A stretch of DNA of 13,334 nucleotides. Source: Bacteroidales bacterium. GTDB lineage: Bacteria; Bacteroidota; Bacteroidia; Bacteroidales; UBA12077. A program made the position numbers and the translations under genes. Position 1 is the first letter of the stretch. Each line of letters starts with the position of its first letter. The stretch covers positions 1 to 13,334 of the forward strand of contig JASGMZ010000061.1 in assembly GCA_030156305.1 (NCBI GenBank). The letters are read 5' to 3'. Of the stretch, positions 1 through 6,751 are shown piece after piece. The notes under the pieces were generated by a model. The model had not been told where the DNA came from and made no database searches. It saw nothing but the letters and a program-made list of their open reading frames with translations.

Positions 1-968
1 GGATACATATGCTCAATGAATTTAACCCATCCTGGCGAACAGGAAGTCGTCATAGGTAATTTAACTGATGTATCTTTATCAACTAAAGCTTTTTTCAATC
101 GGGTTAACAGCTCAGTACCCTCTTCCATAATAGTTAAATCAGCGGTAAAGTCTGTATCCAGTACAGAATCAAAACCTAATCGTCGTAATGCGGCTGCCAT
201 TTTACCCGTTACAATACTACCAGGCTCCATACCGAGGTCTTCGCCTAAAGCAATACGAGTAGCAGGAGCTGTTTGTACTACAACATGTTTATCTTCGTCG
301 TAAATAGCTTCCCAAACCTCATCCAAATAATTCTTCTCAATAAGAGCTCCTGTTGGACAACGGTTAACACACTGTCCGCAATTTGTACAAACGACTTCAT
401 ACATAGGATTTTCGAAAAAGGTAGAAATCTTCATCTTATCTCCTTTATAAGCTACCCCTAATGCACTTACATGTTGTAGTTCAGCACAAGTTCTTACACA
501 TCGTTGGCAACGAATACATTTGCTATCATCTTTTATAATAGAAGGTGATAACTGATCGATGGTATAATTTTTACCAGGAACCAGGTCTATAAACATTGGT
601 TCGGTAATAACCATTTCGCTGGCAAGGTCTTGTAACTCACATTTCGTATTTTTGTAACACTTGGTACAATCAGCATTATGTTCAGAAAGCAATAATTCAA
701 TAATATGCTTTCGGGCATTTCGTACTTTATGGGTGTTTGTATTAATAACCATTCCTTCGGCAGCCGGTGTAGAACATGAAGCAACAAGATTTTTAGCCCC
801 TTCTTGTTCCACTACACATACGCGGCAATTTCCGGCAACACATAAATCTTCGTGATAACAAAGCGTAGGAATATGTATATTTAATTTCTTTGCAGCATCA
901 AGTATGGTTTTCCCTTCCTGAACACTAACATCGATTCCATCTATTTTTAAATTTACTGTATTAGCCAT
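1..968 (-). CDS. hydA: [FeFe]-hydrogenase catalytic subunit HydA, 3' end cut by window edge
   Basis: Catalytic subunit of a cytoplasmic multi-subunit [FeFe]-hydrogenase (reversible H+ reduction to H2). It is read from ATG at 968; 322 full codons lie in the window and the frame is still open at base 1. Domains in order: plant-type [2Fe-2S] domain (Cys37, Cys48, Cys51, Cys65), the His-Cys3 [4Fe-4S] site (His97, Cys101, Cys104, Cys110), two CxxCxxCxxxC ferredoxin clusters (Cys151/154/157/161 and Cys194/197/200/204), then the start of the H-cluster domain with the L1 motif TSCSPGW at 308-314. This is the M3-type arrangement of NAD(P)-linked enzymes. L1 has Ser where the canonical TSCCPxW has its second Cys. 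L2, L3 and any C-terminal [2Fe-2S] domain lie beyond the edge. AAGGA about 8 bases before the start is a plausible ribosome site. It is the last gene of hydCBA, 37 bases after hydB. An alternative, a NuoG-like subunit, is made unlikely by L1. Confidence 0.93.
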   Translation of the reverse strand, partial: MANTVNLKIDGIDVSVQEGKTILDAAKKLNIHIPTLCYHEDLCVAGNCRVCVVEQEGAKNLVASCSTPAAEGMVINTNTHKVRNARKHIIELLLSEHNADCTKCYKNTKCELQDLASEMVITEPMFIDLVPGKNYTIDQLSPSIIKDDSKCIRCQRCVRTCAELQHVSALGVAYKGDKMKISTFFENPMYEVVCTNCGQCVNRCPTGALIEKNYLDEVWEAIYDEDKHVVVQTAPATRIALGEDLGMEPGSIVTGKMAAALRRLGFDSVLDTDFTADLTIMEEGTELLTRLKKALVDKDTSVKLPMTTSCSPGWVKFIEHMY

Positions 969-1005
969 GTTTTTATCCTTAATTTAGTTTTTACAATACC
1001 TATTA

Positions 1006-2169
1006 TTAGTAAATCATTTCTTCTCTAAAGTTGTCAACGATAGAAGAAAATGAATTCGCTACAGACTGTCCCAGTCCACATTTAGCCGTAACCTTCATTG
1101 TTTCAGCTAATTTTTGTAATGTATCAAGATAAGCAGCAGATTTTTCACCTTTTTTAACCGCTTCGATACCAAGTTTTAATTGTTGACAACCTACACGACA
1201 AGGAGTACATTGACCACAAGATTCTTCTTCGAAGAATTCAACATAATTTTTTAATACATTATACATTGATCTTGAACTGTTAAAGATCATCATAGAACCT
1301 CCGGTAGGCACACCTTCAAAACCGATGATGGTATCTTTAAATTTCTTACGTGGCACACAAAAACCTGCAGCACCACCAACCTGAACCGCTTTAGTATCAC
1401 CATCACCAAATTCTTCTACAAAATCTCCTAATGGCATTCCCAGCTCTAATTCATAAATTCCGGGTATTGGAGTGTCTCCTGAAACGGAGAATACTTTAGA
1501 ACCTCTTGAATCAGCAGTTCCCAGTTCCTGGAATTTTTTTGCACCAATACGTATAATCATAAATGAGTAAACCAACGTTTCCACATTATTAATTACGGTA
1601 GGTTTATTTCTAAACCCGGCAACCGTTGGATAAGGAGGTTTATTTCGAGGTTCTCCTCTTTTACCTTCCATAGATTCAAATAATGCACTTTCTTCACCGC
1701 AGATATAAGCTCCAGAACCCATTAAAATATGAATTTGAAAATCATGATTCATTTCTTTGAGGTAACTATGAAATTTATCGAGTGCTTTTTGTAAATCTTT
1801 TCTAAGAAACTGATATTCGCCTCGTAAATATAAATAACCATGTTTTGCACCTATCACTTTTGCGCACATTGTCATTCCACCAAATACCTTTAGAGGAACT
1901 CGTGATAAAATTTCTCTGTCTTTAAATGTTCCAGGCTCACCTTCATCGGCATTACAAACCACATATTTTTCATCGCTCTCTTCCTGAGCCGTAAATTTCC
2001 ATTTAAGTCCGGTTGGGAAACCTGCTCCACCACGGCCACGAAGGCCAGAATCAAGTATTTTTTGTAAAATTTCTTCTTTTGAACTTTTTAACCCATCAGC
2101 AAGTACATCTTTACAACTGCACTCTTCGCTAAAAATAAGGTCTACTCTTTTTAGTTTTTTATCTGGCAT
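1006..2169 (-). CDS. hydB: NuoF-like NADH/FMN subunit HydB of the [FeFe]-hydrogenase, compact form
   Basis: Flavoprotein subunit that should oxidise NADH at FMN and pass electrons to HydA through a [4Fe-4S] cluster. Visible motifs: the glycine-rich GRGGAGFPTG at 45-54, CNADEGEPGTFKDR further on, GSGAYICGEE (flavin/NADH site), and the C-terminal cluster motif CGQCTPC with a fourth Cys in AKCGLGQ near the end. At 387 residues it is shorter than classical bifurcating HydB proteins (about 600). It starts directly at the NuoF core, without an N-terminal thioredoxin-like [2Fe-2S] domain, and stops right after the last NuoF cluster, without a C-terminal 2x[4Fe-4S] ferredoxin domain. A strong ribosome site lies about 10 bases before the ATG, and hydC ends 29 bases upstream. 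Its place between hydC and hydA makes a hydrogenase subunit much more likely than a complex I NuoF, since no other nuo genes are in view. Confidence 0.93.
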   Translation of the reverse strand: MPDKKLKRVDLIFSEECSCKDVLADGLKSSKEEILQKILDSGLRGRGGAGFPTGLKWKFTAQEESDEKYVVCNADEGEPGTFKDREILSRVPLKVFGGMTMCAKVIGAKHGYLYLRGEYQFLRKDLQKALDKFHSYLKEMNHDFQIHILMGSGAYICGEESALFESMEGKRGEPRNKPPYPTVAGFRNKPTVINNVETLVYSFMIIRIGAKKFQELGTADSRGSKVFSVSGDTPIPGIYELELGMPLGDFVEEFGDGDTKAVQVGGAAGFCVPRKKFKDTIIGFEGVPTGGSMMIFNSSRSMYNVLKNYVEFFEEESCGQCTPCRVGCQQLKLGIEAVKKGEKSAAYLDTLQKLAETMKVTAKCGLGQSVANSFSSIVDNFREEMIY

Positions 2170-2178
2170 AATTTTTTT

Positions 2179-2185
2179 CTCCTTT
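2179..2185 (-). promoter_or_regulatory. Ribosome binding site of hydB
   Basis: The minus strand reads AAAGGAG about 10 bases before the hydB ATG. This is a stronger Shine-Dalgarno match than most starts here have and supports the start at 2169. It also argues that the short N-terminus of HydB is genuine. Confidence 0.7.
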
Positions 2186-2198
2186 AATTGATTAAAAA

Positions 2199-2663
2199 CT
2201 ACTTTTTCATATATTCACCGATAATCTCATTAACCTTTTCAGGAGTAATTTCGGTGTATATTTCATCGTTAATAAGCATAGCAGGCCCTTTATGGCACCA
2301 ACCAAGACAATTTGTTTCTAAAAGAGTAAACTTGTTATCTTTAGTTGTTTCACCAACTTTGATTTTTAACAAATCTTCTAAAGTCTTCAAGATTTGTTTT
2401 TTTCCTTGCATATCACATGTAATCGTTCTACACAAACGAATAACATATTCTCCACGAGGTTGGGTGTCGAGGAACGAATAAAATGTTGCTGTACCATAAA
2501 CAAGGGCAGCAGACATATCAAGCTCGCGTGCAACTTCTGTCATGGCAAAATCTGAGATATATCTATCCTCAGATACAATGCCCTGCAAAATAGGAAGTAA
2601 ACTTTCTCTTGTTCTTCCATGTTTGTCAGCTAATTGCTTAACTAGTTCTTTAATTTCTGGCAT
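2199..2663 (-). CDS. hydC: NuoE-like [2Fe-2S] subunit HydC of the [FeFe]-hydrogenase
   Basis: Thioredoxin-like [2Fe-2S] subunit of about 154 residues that partners HydB, as NuoE partners NuoF. The ligand pairs are visible as CRTITC (C-x4-C) and, after about 35 residues, CLGWC (C-x3-C), the normal NuoE/HydC pattern. The N-terminal helical part and the segment ALVYGTATFYSFL are typical of the family. The frame is open up to 2723, but the first 20 extra codons are AT-rich and unlike the family, so I use the internal ATG at 2663 (MPEIKELV). First gene of hydCBA. The 197-base gap before it carries an inverted repeat resembling a Rex operator and a possible promoter box. No other likely identity given the neighbours. 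Confidence 0.93.
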   Translation of the reverse strand: MPEIKELVKQLADKHGRTRESLLPILQGIVSEDRYISDFAMTEVARELDMSAALVYGTATFYSFLDTQPRGEYVIRLCRTITCDMQGKKQILKTLEDLLKIKVGETTKDNKFTLLETNCLGWCHKGPAMLINDEIYTEITPEKVNEIIGEYMKK

Positions 2664-2703
2664 GTTAATCTCGTTTAATTTAATTATTGTTATTTTTTTA
2701 ACA

Positions 2704-2721
2704 GTGTTAATTAGATAACAC
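2704..2721. promoter_or_regulatory. Candidate Rex-like operator upstream of hydCBA
   Basis: Inverted repeat GTGTTA - 6 bases - TAACAC, with perfect 6-base arms, 41 bases upstream of the hydC start. On the minus strand its core TGTTATCTAATTAACA differs at one position from TGTTAANNNNTTAACA, the core of the NADH-sensing Rex repressor site known from Clostridia and Thermotogae; the outermost base on each side also differs. Rex commonly controls NADH-linked hydrogenase and fermentation genes. AT-rich DNA makes chance palindromes common, so this is a hypothesis. Confidence 0.33.
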
Positions 2722-2799
2722 AAAAAATAGATTTATTTGATTAATTAACTTCAATAAATATAAAATTCCTATAACCTCAAGAATATGATATTTATTATA

Positions 2800-2807
2800 C
2801 AAAAATA
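2800..2807 (-). promoter_or_regulatory. Possible Bacteroidota -7 box for hydCBA
   Basis: The minus strand reads TATTTTTG, an exact match to the Bacteroidota -7 consensus TAnnTTTG, directly followed by TATAAT (2794-2799). No TTTG element sits at the expected distance upstream, so only half of the promoter is supported. It would give a leader of roughly 130 bases that includes the inverted repeat at 2704-2721. Confidence 0.25.
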
Positions 2808-2860
2808 TGATAAAAGTCATGTTTGATATATCCGCCACAAAATGTTTTATAATTAATATG

Positions 2861-3889
2861 CTATATATCAAAACATTGACCAACATAAGGGACGGTAACC
2901 GTTGTTTCAACAGAATGATTCCGAATTATATTTTTAATCCATGCCTGTAATTCACAAGAATTTAATATTGATTCCTGATAATATTTTTTATCTTCATTCC
3001 CACTGTAATGGAGAAAAACAACTTGTTTAGGTTGTATTTGTTCGACAAAGCTTAAACTATCAAAAATAAAATACTGAATTGTAAATTCCTGATTCAGGAA
3101 GTAATCAAAACAATTAGAATAATAGATGGGTGTATATGGTTTAAGGTGCGGAGAAAGAAGTAACCCAACAGAATGCTTATTGATATAATCCTTTAAAAAA
3201 GAGGATTTATTTTCATCAATTTTAGTGGTTATACTCCAATGATTACTTTGTGGATAGGGAAATCGATTATTAGCATCAGTAACTAAAAGGTCTACATTTT
3301 CTAAGTTAGCAAAATCTGTTGCTTTCAACAACGGACATAACAAATCTCCGGTAAAAAGAATTTTTTTATTATCATTTTCAAATAAAAACATGGCAGCTCC
3401 TTCGGCATTCTGTCCATGATAGACTGGGTATGCTGTTACCTGAATATCAGAAACCTCATTTACAGATACTGATGAATAAGGTGTAAGCTCATTAAAATTA
3501 ACCAACGTTTCAAGATGAGGAAAAGCAGTTAATATTTTTTTCCAGGTTAAAATGGTAGCATAAACAGGATAAGGTTTCTGATAAGTTTTAGAATAACTCT
3601 GTATTATCCAATCAATGCCTAAAAAATGATCGATGTGTGGATGGGTAATAAAAATTGCTTCAGGAATTCGATTGTGGTTTTGCAATAAATACTGTACTGT
3701 GCCATGTCCGGCATCTATCAACAGTTCCCACTCAATTTCATCTTTCTTTGTATTTCTTTTTTTAAAAAGAGAACAGGAAGTATTGGCTAAATCCTCATAC
3801 CTTTGTCGGTTATAAAAAGGATGTTCTTGTCCAAGAAAAACCGGCCAGGCATTACCTCTTCCATTAATCCGTAATTGCAACTGACTCAT
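2861..3889 (-). CDS. Metallo-beta-lactamase-fold hydrolase (RNase Z/PhnP-like branch), substrate unknown
   Basis: Metal-dependent hydrolase of 342 residues without a signal peptide, so probably cytoplasmic. Metal-ligand motifs occur in order: THPHIDH (His83, His85, Asp87, His88), His158 in VYHG, Asp182 in FTGDLL, and His294 in FLHYSG. This is a full binuclear-zinc set in the order seen in MBL-fold hydrolases. The N-terminal GRGNAWPV and the following LANTSCSLF, before the first beta-strand LLIDAGHG, resemble the layout of PhnP/PqqB-like and RNase Z-like members. An inserted segment contains SNHWS (215-219), which may add a ligand or substrate contact. The gene stands alone: a terminator lies just upstream (3941-3970) and 197 bases separate it from hydC, so its context says little about its role. 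I cannot name a substrate. Confidence 0.85.
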   Translation of the reverse strand: MSQLQLRINGRGNAWPVFLGQEHPFYNRQRYEDLANTSCSLFKKRNTKKDEIEWELLIDAGHGTVQYLLQNHNRIPEAIFITHPHIDHFLGIDWIIQSYSKTYQKPYPVYATILTWKKILTAFPHLETLVNFNELTPYSSVSVNEVSDIQVTAYPVYHGQNAEGAAMFLFENDNKKILFTGDLLCPLLKATDFANLENVDLLVTDANNRFPYPQSNHWSITTKIDENKSSFLKDYINKHSVGLLLSPHLKPYTPIYYSNCFDYFLNQEFTIQYFIFDSLSFVEQIQPKQVVFLHYSGNEDKKYYQESILNSCELQAWIKNIIRNHSVETTVTVPYVGQCFDI

Positions 3890-3940
3890 GTGATTAACTG
3901 TTTAATTTATTAAAATAAATTTACAAATTCCTAATGAAAC

Positions 3941-3970
3941 AAAAAAGAGCCTGCTTAGCAAACAGGCTCT
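3941..3970 (-). terminator. Rho-independent terminator after the S46 peptidase operon
   Basis: The minus strand reads an 8-bp perfect GC-containing stem (AGAGCCTG / CAGGCTCT; arms 3946-3953 and 3963-3970) with a 9-base loop that can pair two more bases, followed by a run of six T. It begins 23 bases after the peptidase stop codon and closes the five-gene operon that starts near 9031. Confidence 0.92.
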
Positions 3971-3993
3971 GAATGAGATTTTTATATCATAAT

Positions 3994-6135
3994 TTACTCA
4001 ACAATGGCCATCTCATCAATTAAATGAGTCGCTCCGGCATATTTATCAATTAAAAAAAGAACATAACGAATATCTACAGAAATATTTCTGCTTTGCTCAG
4101 GATCAAAAATCATATCGCTCATAATACCTTCCCAAACACGGTCGAAATTTAATCCTATTAAATTTCCTTCTGCATCCAGGACAGGGCTTCCGGAATTTCC
4201 TCCGGTAGTGTGATTGGTTGCCAGGAAGCATACGGGAACCGTTCCATCTACCTCATATCTTCCAAAATCCTTCTTTTGATAGATCTCTTTTAATCTATCA
4301 GGTACATCATAATCATAAATTTCCGGATTATCTTTCTCCATTACACCATCGAGAGTTGTAAAATATTGATATTTAATTCCATCGCGGGGGTAAGATCCTT
4401 TAACATCTCCGTAAGATACACGCATAGTAAAATTTGCATCAGGAAATAAAATTTTATCTTTTTGCATTTCCATAAGCCCTTTCATATAGGATCGATAAAG
4501 GGTATGGGTAATATAATTTAACGAATCGCGTTTCGGCTTAATTTTAGCCTCATACACCTGATTAAAATGTTGATAAAATTGGAAAACGGCATCATTTTTC
4601 AAGTTTGTTAATTCATCTATTTTATCTATAGTTAAAAGTTCTTTTAACTCCGGTTGATCATCAAATATTGAGTTTTGATATAAATATTCAACAAAACGTT
4701 TATAATTTCCCGAAAAATTCATTTGGGCTAAATCGGGCTGAAATTCAACAGATACATTTGAATAATAAAGGGGTAACAATTGATAAAATATCTCCTGGTC
4801 AATTTTTGGCACATAGTCTTTATAGAATCCATCCATCAGATGTTGTAGATTCGTTATCTCTTTTTCAATATCTTCTCTATCCGCTTCGGTTTTGAGTAAT
4901 GTAAGCAAATGTTCAAATCTAGAAGCAAAACGAACAATTTCAACTGCCATTATTGCTTCTCGATAATAATCATAAGCAATATCATACTTTTCCAGCTCGC
5001 TGTAAACATTTGAAAAATTTTCAAGCAATCCAACGTATTCATTATGCCCTGATTCAGCCCATTTTCTAAATTGATATTCGAGTTCCATCTTCTTTTCAAC
5101 GGCATTTAATCTTTCTAAGCCTATAATTTCTCCTTTCCATCGTTTCCATGAATTACTTACTCCTGCATTTTTGGATGCATACTTTATACGAATGGTATCA
5201 TTGTTTTGCATGTATCTATTCATTACATCTAACCGGATATCCCGTAATTCAATTTTATTAGGATTACTAATATTTTTTATCCACTTAATTTCATCAGAAG
5301 TAACATATTGATATGTCCCTCCGGGATAACCGAGTACCATAGTAAAATCACCTTCGTTTATTCCTTTAATTGAAATTGGCAAATATTTTTTCGGTTTATA
5401 AGGAATATTTTCGGGTGAATACTCAGCGGGTTGATTATTCTTATCGGCATAAATTCTAAAAACTGAAAAATCGCCGGTGTGTCTTGGCCACATCCAGTTG
5501 TCGGTATCTCCACCAAATTTCCCAATTGCTGAGGGAGGAGCACCAACCAAACGAACGTCTTTGTACACTTCATACACAAACAAAAAATACTGGTTTCCAT
5601 AATAAAAAGAGCGTACTGAGGCATTGTAATGGTTATCTTTTTCAGCTTCATCCTGGATCGATTTCATATTTTCACGGATCTTTTCATTTCGTTCTTCTTC
5701 ACTCATTTCATCCGTTACACCAGCTAAAGTTTTATCAGTAACCTCTTCAATTCTTCTAAGGAAGGTAGCAGTTAAACCAGGGTTGGGGAGCTCCTCGTCT
5801 TTAGACATAGCCCAGAAACCATCGGTAAGGTAATCATGTTCAATGGAACTATGCTGCTGTATAGCTCCATATCCACAGTGATGATTTGTAAGAAGCAATC
5901 CCTGGCCGGAAACAAGTTCGCCAGTACATCCACGGCCAAAAATTACAACAGCATCTTTTAAACAATCCTGGTTAATGCTATAAATATCTTCAGCAGAAAG
6001 TTTAAAACCTTTTTTCTGCATATCTTCAATATTATACTTTTCAATTAAAAGAGGAATCCACATTCCTTCGTCAGCTGACGAAAACTTTAAACTCACGAAA
6101 AGGGTAACTAAAAATATAAGTACAATCTTTTTCAT
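3994..6135 (-). CDS. dpp11: Secreted S46-family dipeptidyl-peptidase, DPP11-like (Asp/Glu-specific)
   Basis: Periplasmic serine peptidase that removes N-terminal dipeptides. Using the start at 6135 (713 residues), it opens with the signal peptide MKKIVLIFLVTLFVSLKFSS, with likely cleavage before ADEGMW, the family's typical mature N-terminus. The triad motifs are LLLTNHHCGYGA (His85/86), DNWMWPRHTGDF (Asp222) and TTGGNSGSP (Ser648). Eighteen residues after the serine, in GLNFDRVWEG, is Arg666. The same spacing separates Ser655 and Arg673 of Porphyromonas gingivalis DPP11, where the arginine sets Asp/Glu preference at P1 (DPP7 has Gly). The length fits the family (about 710-720). The frame also opens at 6147, overlapping maf by 8 bases, but MKKI is the better start. 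Last gene of its operon, followed by a strong terminator. Peptidase identity is secure; the specificity is inferred from one residue. Confidence 0.93.
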   Translation of the reverse strand: MKKIVLIFLVTLFVSLKFSSADEGMWIPLLIEKYNIEDMQKKGFKLSAEDIYSINQDCLKDAVVIFGRGCTGELVSGQGLLLTNHHCGYGAIQQHSSIEHDYLTDGFWAMSKDEELPNPGLTATFLRRIEEVTDKTLAGVTDEMSEEERNEKIRENMKSIQDEAEKDNHYNASVRSFYYGNQYFLFVYEVYKDVRLVGAPPSAIGKFGGDTDNWMWPRHTGDFSVFRIYADKNNQPAEYSPENIPYKPKKYLPISIKGINEGDFTMVLGYPGGTYQYVTSDEIKWIKNISNPNKIELRDIRLDVMNRYMQNNDTIRIKYASKNAGVSNSWKRWKGEIIGLERLNAVEKKMELEYQFRKWAESGHNEYVGLLENFSNVYSELEKYDIAYDYYREAIMAVEIVRFASRFEHLLTLLKTEADREDIEKEITNLQHLMDGFYKDYVPKIDQEIFYQLLPLYYSNVSVEFQPDLAQMNFSGNYKRFVEYLYQNSIFDDQPELKELLTIDKIDELTNLKNDAVFQFYQHFNQVYEAKIKPKRDSLNYITHTLYRSYMKGLMEMQKDKILFPDANFTMRVSYGDVKGSYPRDGIKYQYFTTLDGVMEKDNPEIYDYDVPDRLKEIYQKKDFGRYEVDGTVPVCFLATNHTTGGNSGSPVLDAEGNLIGLNFDRVWEGIMSDMIFDPEQSRNISVDIRYVLFLIDKYAGATHLIDEMAIVE

Positions 6136-6139
6136 AATG

Positions 6140-6739
6140 CTATTCATTAATATTTATAAATTGATCAAGTTCAGTATATAATTTTTGTATGGGCAACCCC
6201 ATCACATTAAAAAATGAGCCATTAATTTTTTCAACGCCAACATAACCAATCCATTCCTGGATACCGTAAGCTCCTGCCTTATCAAACGGCTGATAGTGAG
6301 TAACATAATAATCAATCTCTGCAAAAGTAAGCTCTCGAAAATAAACATCGGTGCAGGCAGTAAACGATTGTGTTTTATGTTTTGATTTTAAACAAACACC
6401 AGTATAAACCTGATGACATTTTCCCGATAATTCTTTCAGAATATTTATTGCATCGTCGTAATTAGCGGGTTTTTGCAGTACTTTATCTTCCAGCCATACA
6501 ATAGTATCAGCCGTTATTATAATCATTTTATCGTCTAGGCCTTCGTCAAAAACCTTTGCTTTTTTTTCGGCAAGATATAAAGGGATTTGTTCCCGAATAA
6601 GGTGTTGTGGATAGGACTCATCGACAAATCCTTTTTTTTTGATTTCAAAATCCAGTCCTATTTCTTTCAACAGATAATGACGTCGGGGTGAGTCAGACGC
6701 TAAAATAATATGATAATCTTCTATTCCATGAATAAACAT
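6140..6739 (-). CDS. maf: Maf-family nucleotide pyrophosphatase
   Basis: Cytoplasmic nucleoside-triphosphate pyrophosphatase of about 199 residues, the usual Maf length. The family is thought to hydrolyse non-canonical or excess nucleotides and is linked to cell-division control. Motifs: LASDSPRR at 13-20 (phosphate-binding loop), TADTIVW at 76-82 (metal-binding Asp), GKCHQVYTGV around 106-115, GAYGIQEW at 156-163, and NGSFFNVMGLPI near the C-terminus. The gene starts 12 bases after the prenyltransferase stop, and its stop codon lies next to or overlaps the peptidase start, so translation of the two may be coupled. The dTTP/UTP or m7GTP-type preference cannot be settled by eye. Confidence 0.93.
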   Translation of the reverse strand: MFIHGIEDYHIILASDSPRRHYLLKEIGLDFEIKKKGFVDESYPQHLIREQIPLYLAEKKAKVFDEGLDDKMIIITADTIVWLEDKVLQKPANYDDAINILKELSGKCHQVYTGVCLKSKHKTQSFTACTDVYFRELTFAEIDYYVTHYQPFDKAGAYGIQEWIGYVGVEKINGSFFNVMGLPIQKLYTELDQFININE

Positions 6740-6751
6740 AATATCAGTAAT

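Noticed and set aside
16..855. Plus-strand open frames opposite hydA
   Set aside because: They mirror the hydA reading frame, show no family motifs, and have no plausible starts or codon use of their own.
1006..2663. Reading hydB/hydC as part of respiratory complex I (nuoF/nuoE)
   Set aside because: The following gene carries the His-Cys3 site and the hydrogenase L1 motif, and no membrane nuo genes are near.
2737..2754. TTGA - 10 bases - TCAA as an FNR/CRP-type site before hydC
   Set aside because: Spacing is 10 instead of 6 bases and the interior is not symmetric; expected by chance in such AT-rich DNA.
2841..2877. Inverted repeat AATGTTTT / AAAACATT around the end of the MBL gene, as a terminator
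   Set aside because: The stem is all weak pairs except one G-C, the loop is 21 bases and contains the stop codon, and no proper T run follows.
2664..2910. Small minus-strand frame of about 67 codons between the MBL gene and hydC
   Set aside because: Low-complexity AT-rich translation that overlaps the end of the MBL gene, with no ribosome site or recognisable features.
3908..3945. Promoter for the MBL gene (TTTG with a TATTTTA box)
   Set aside because: The spacing is about 22 bases and the -7 box is incomplete, so I did not list it, although the gene needs a promoter somewhere in this short gap.
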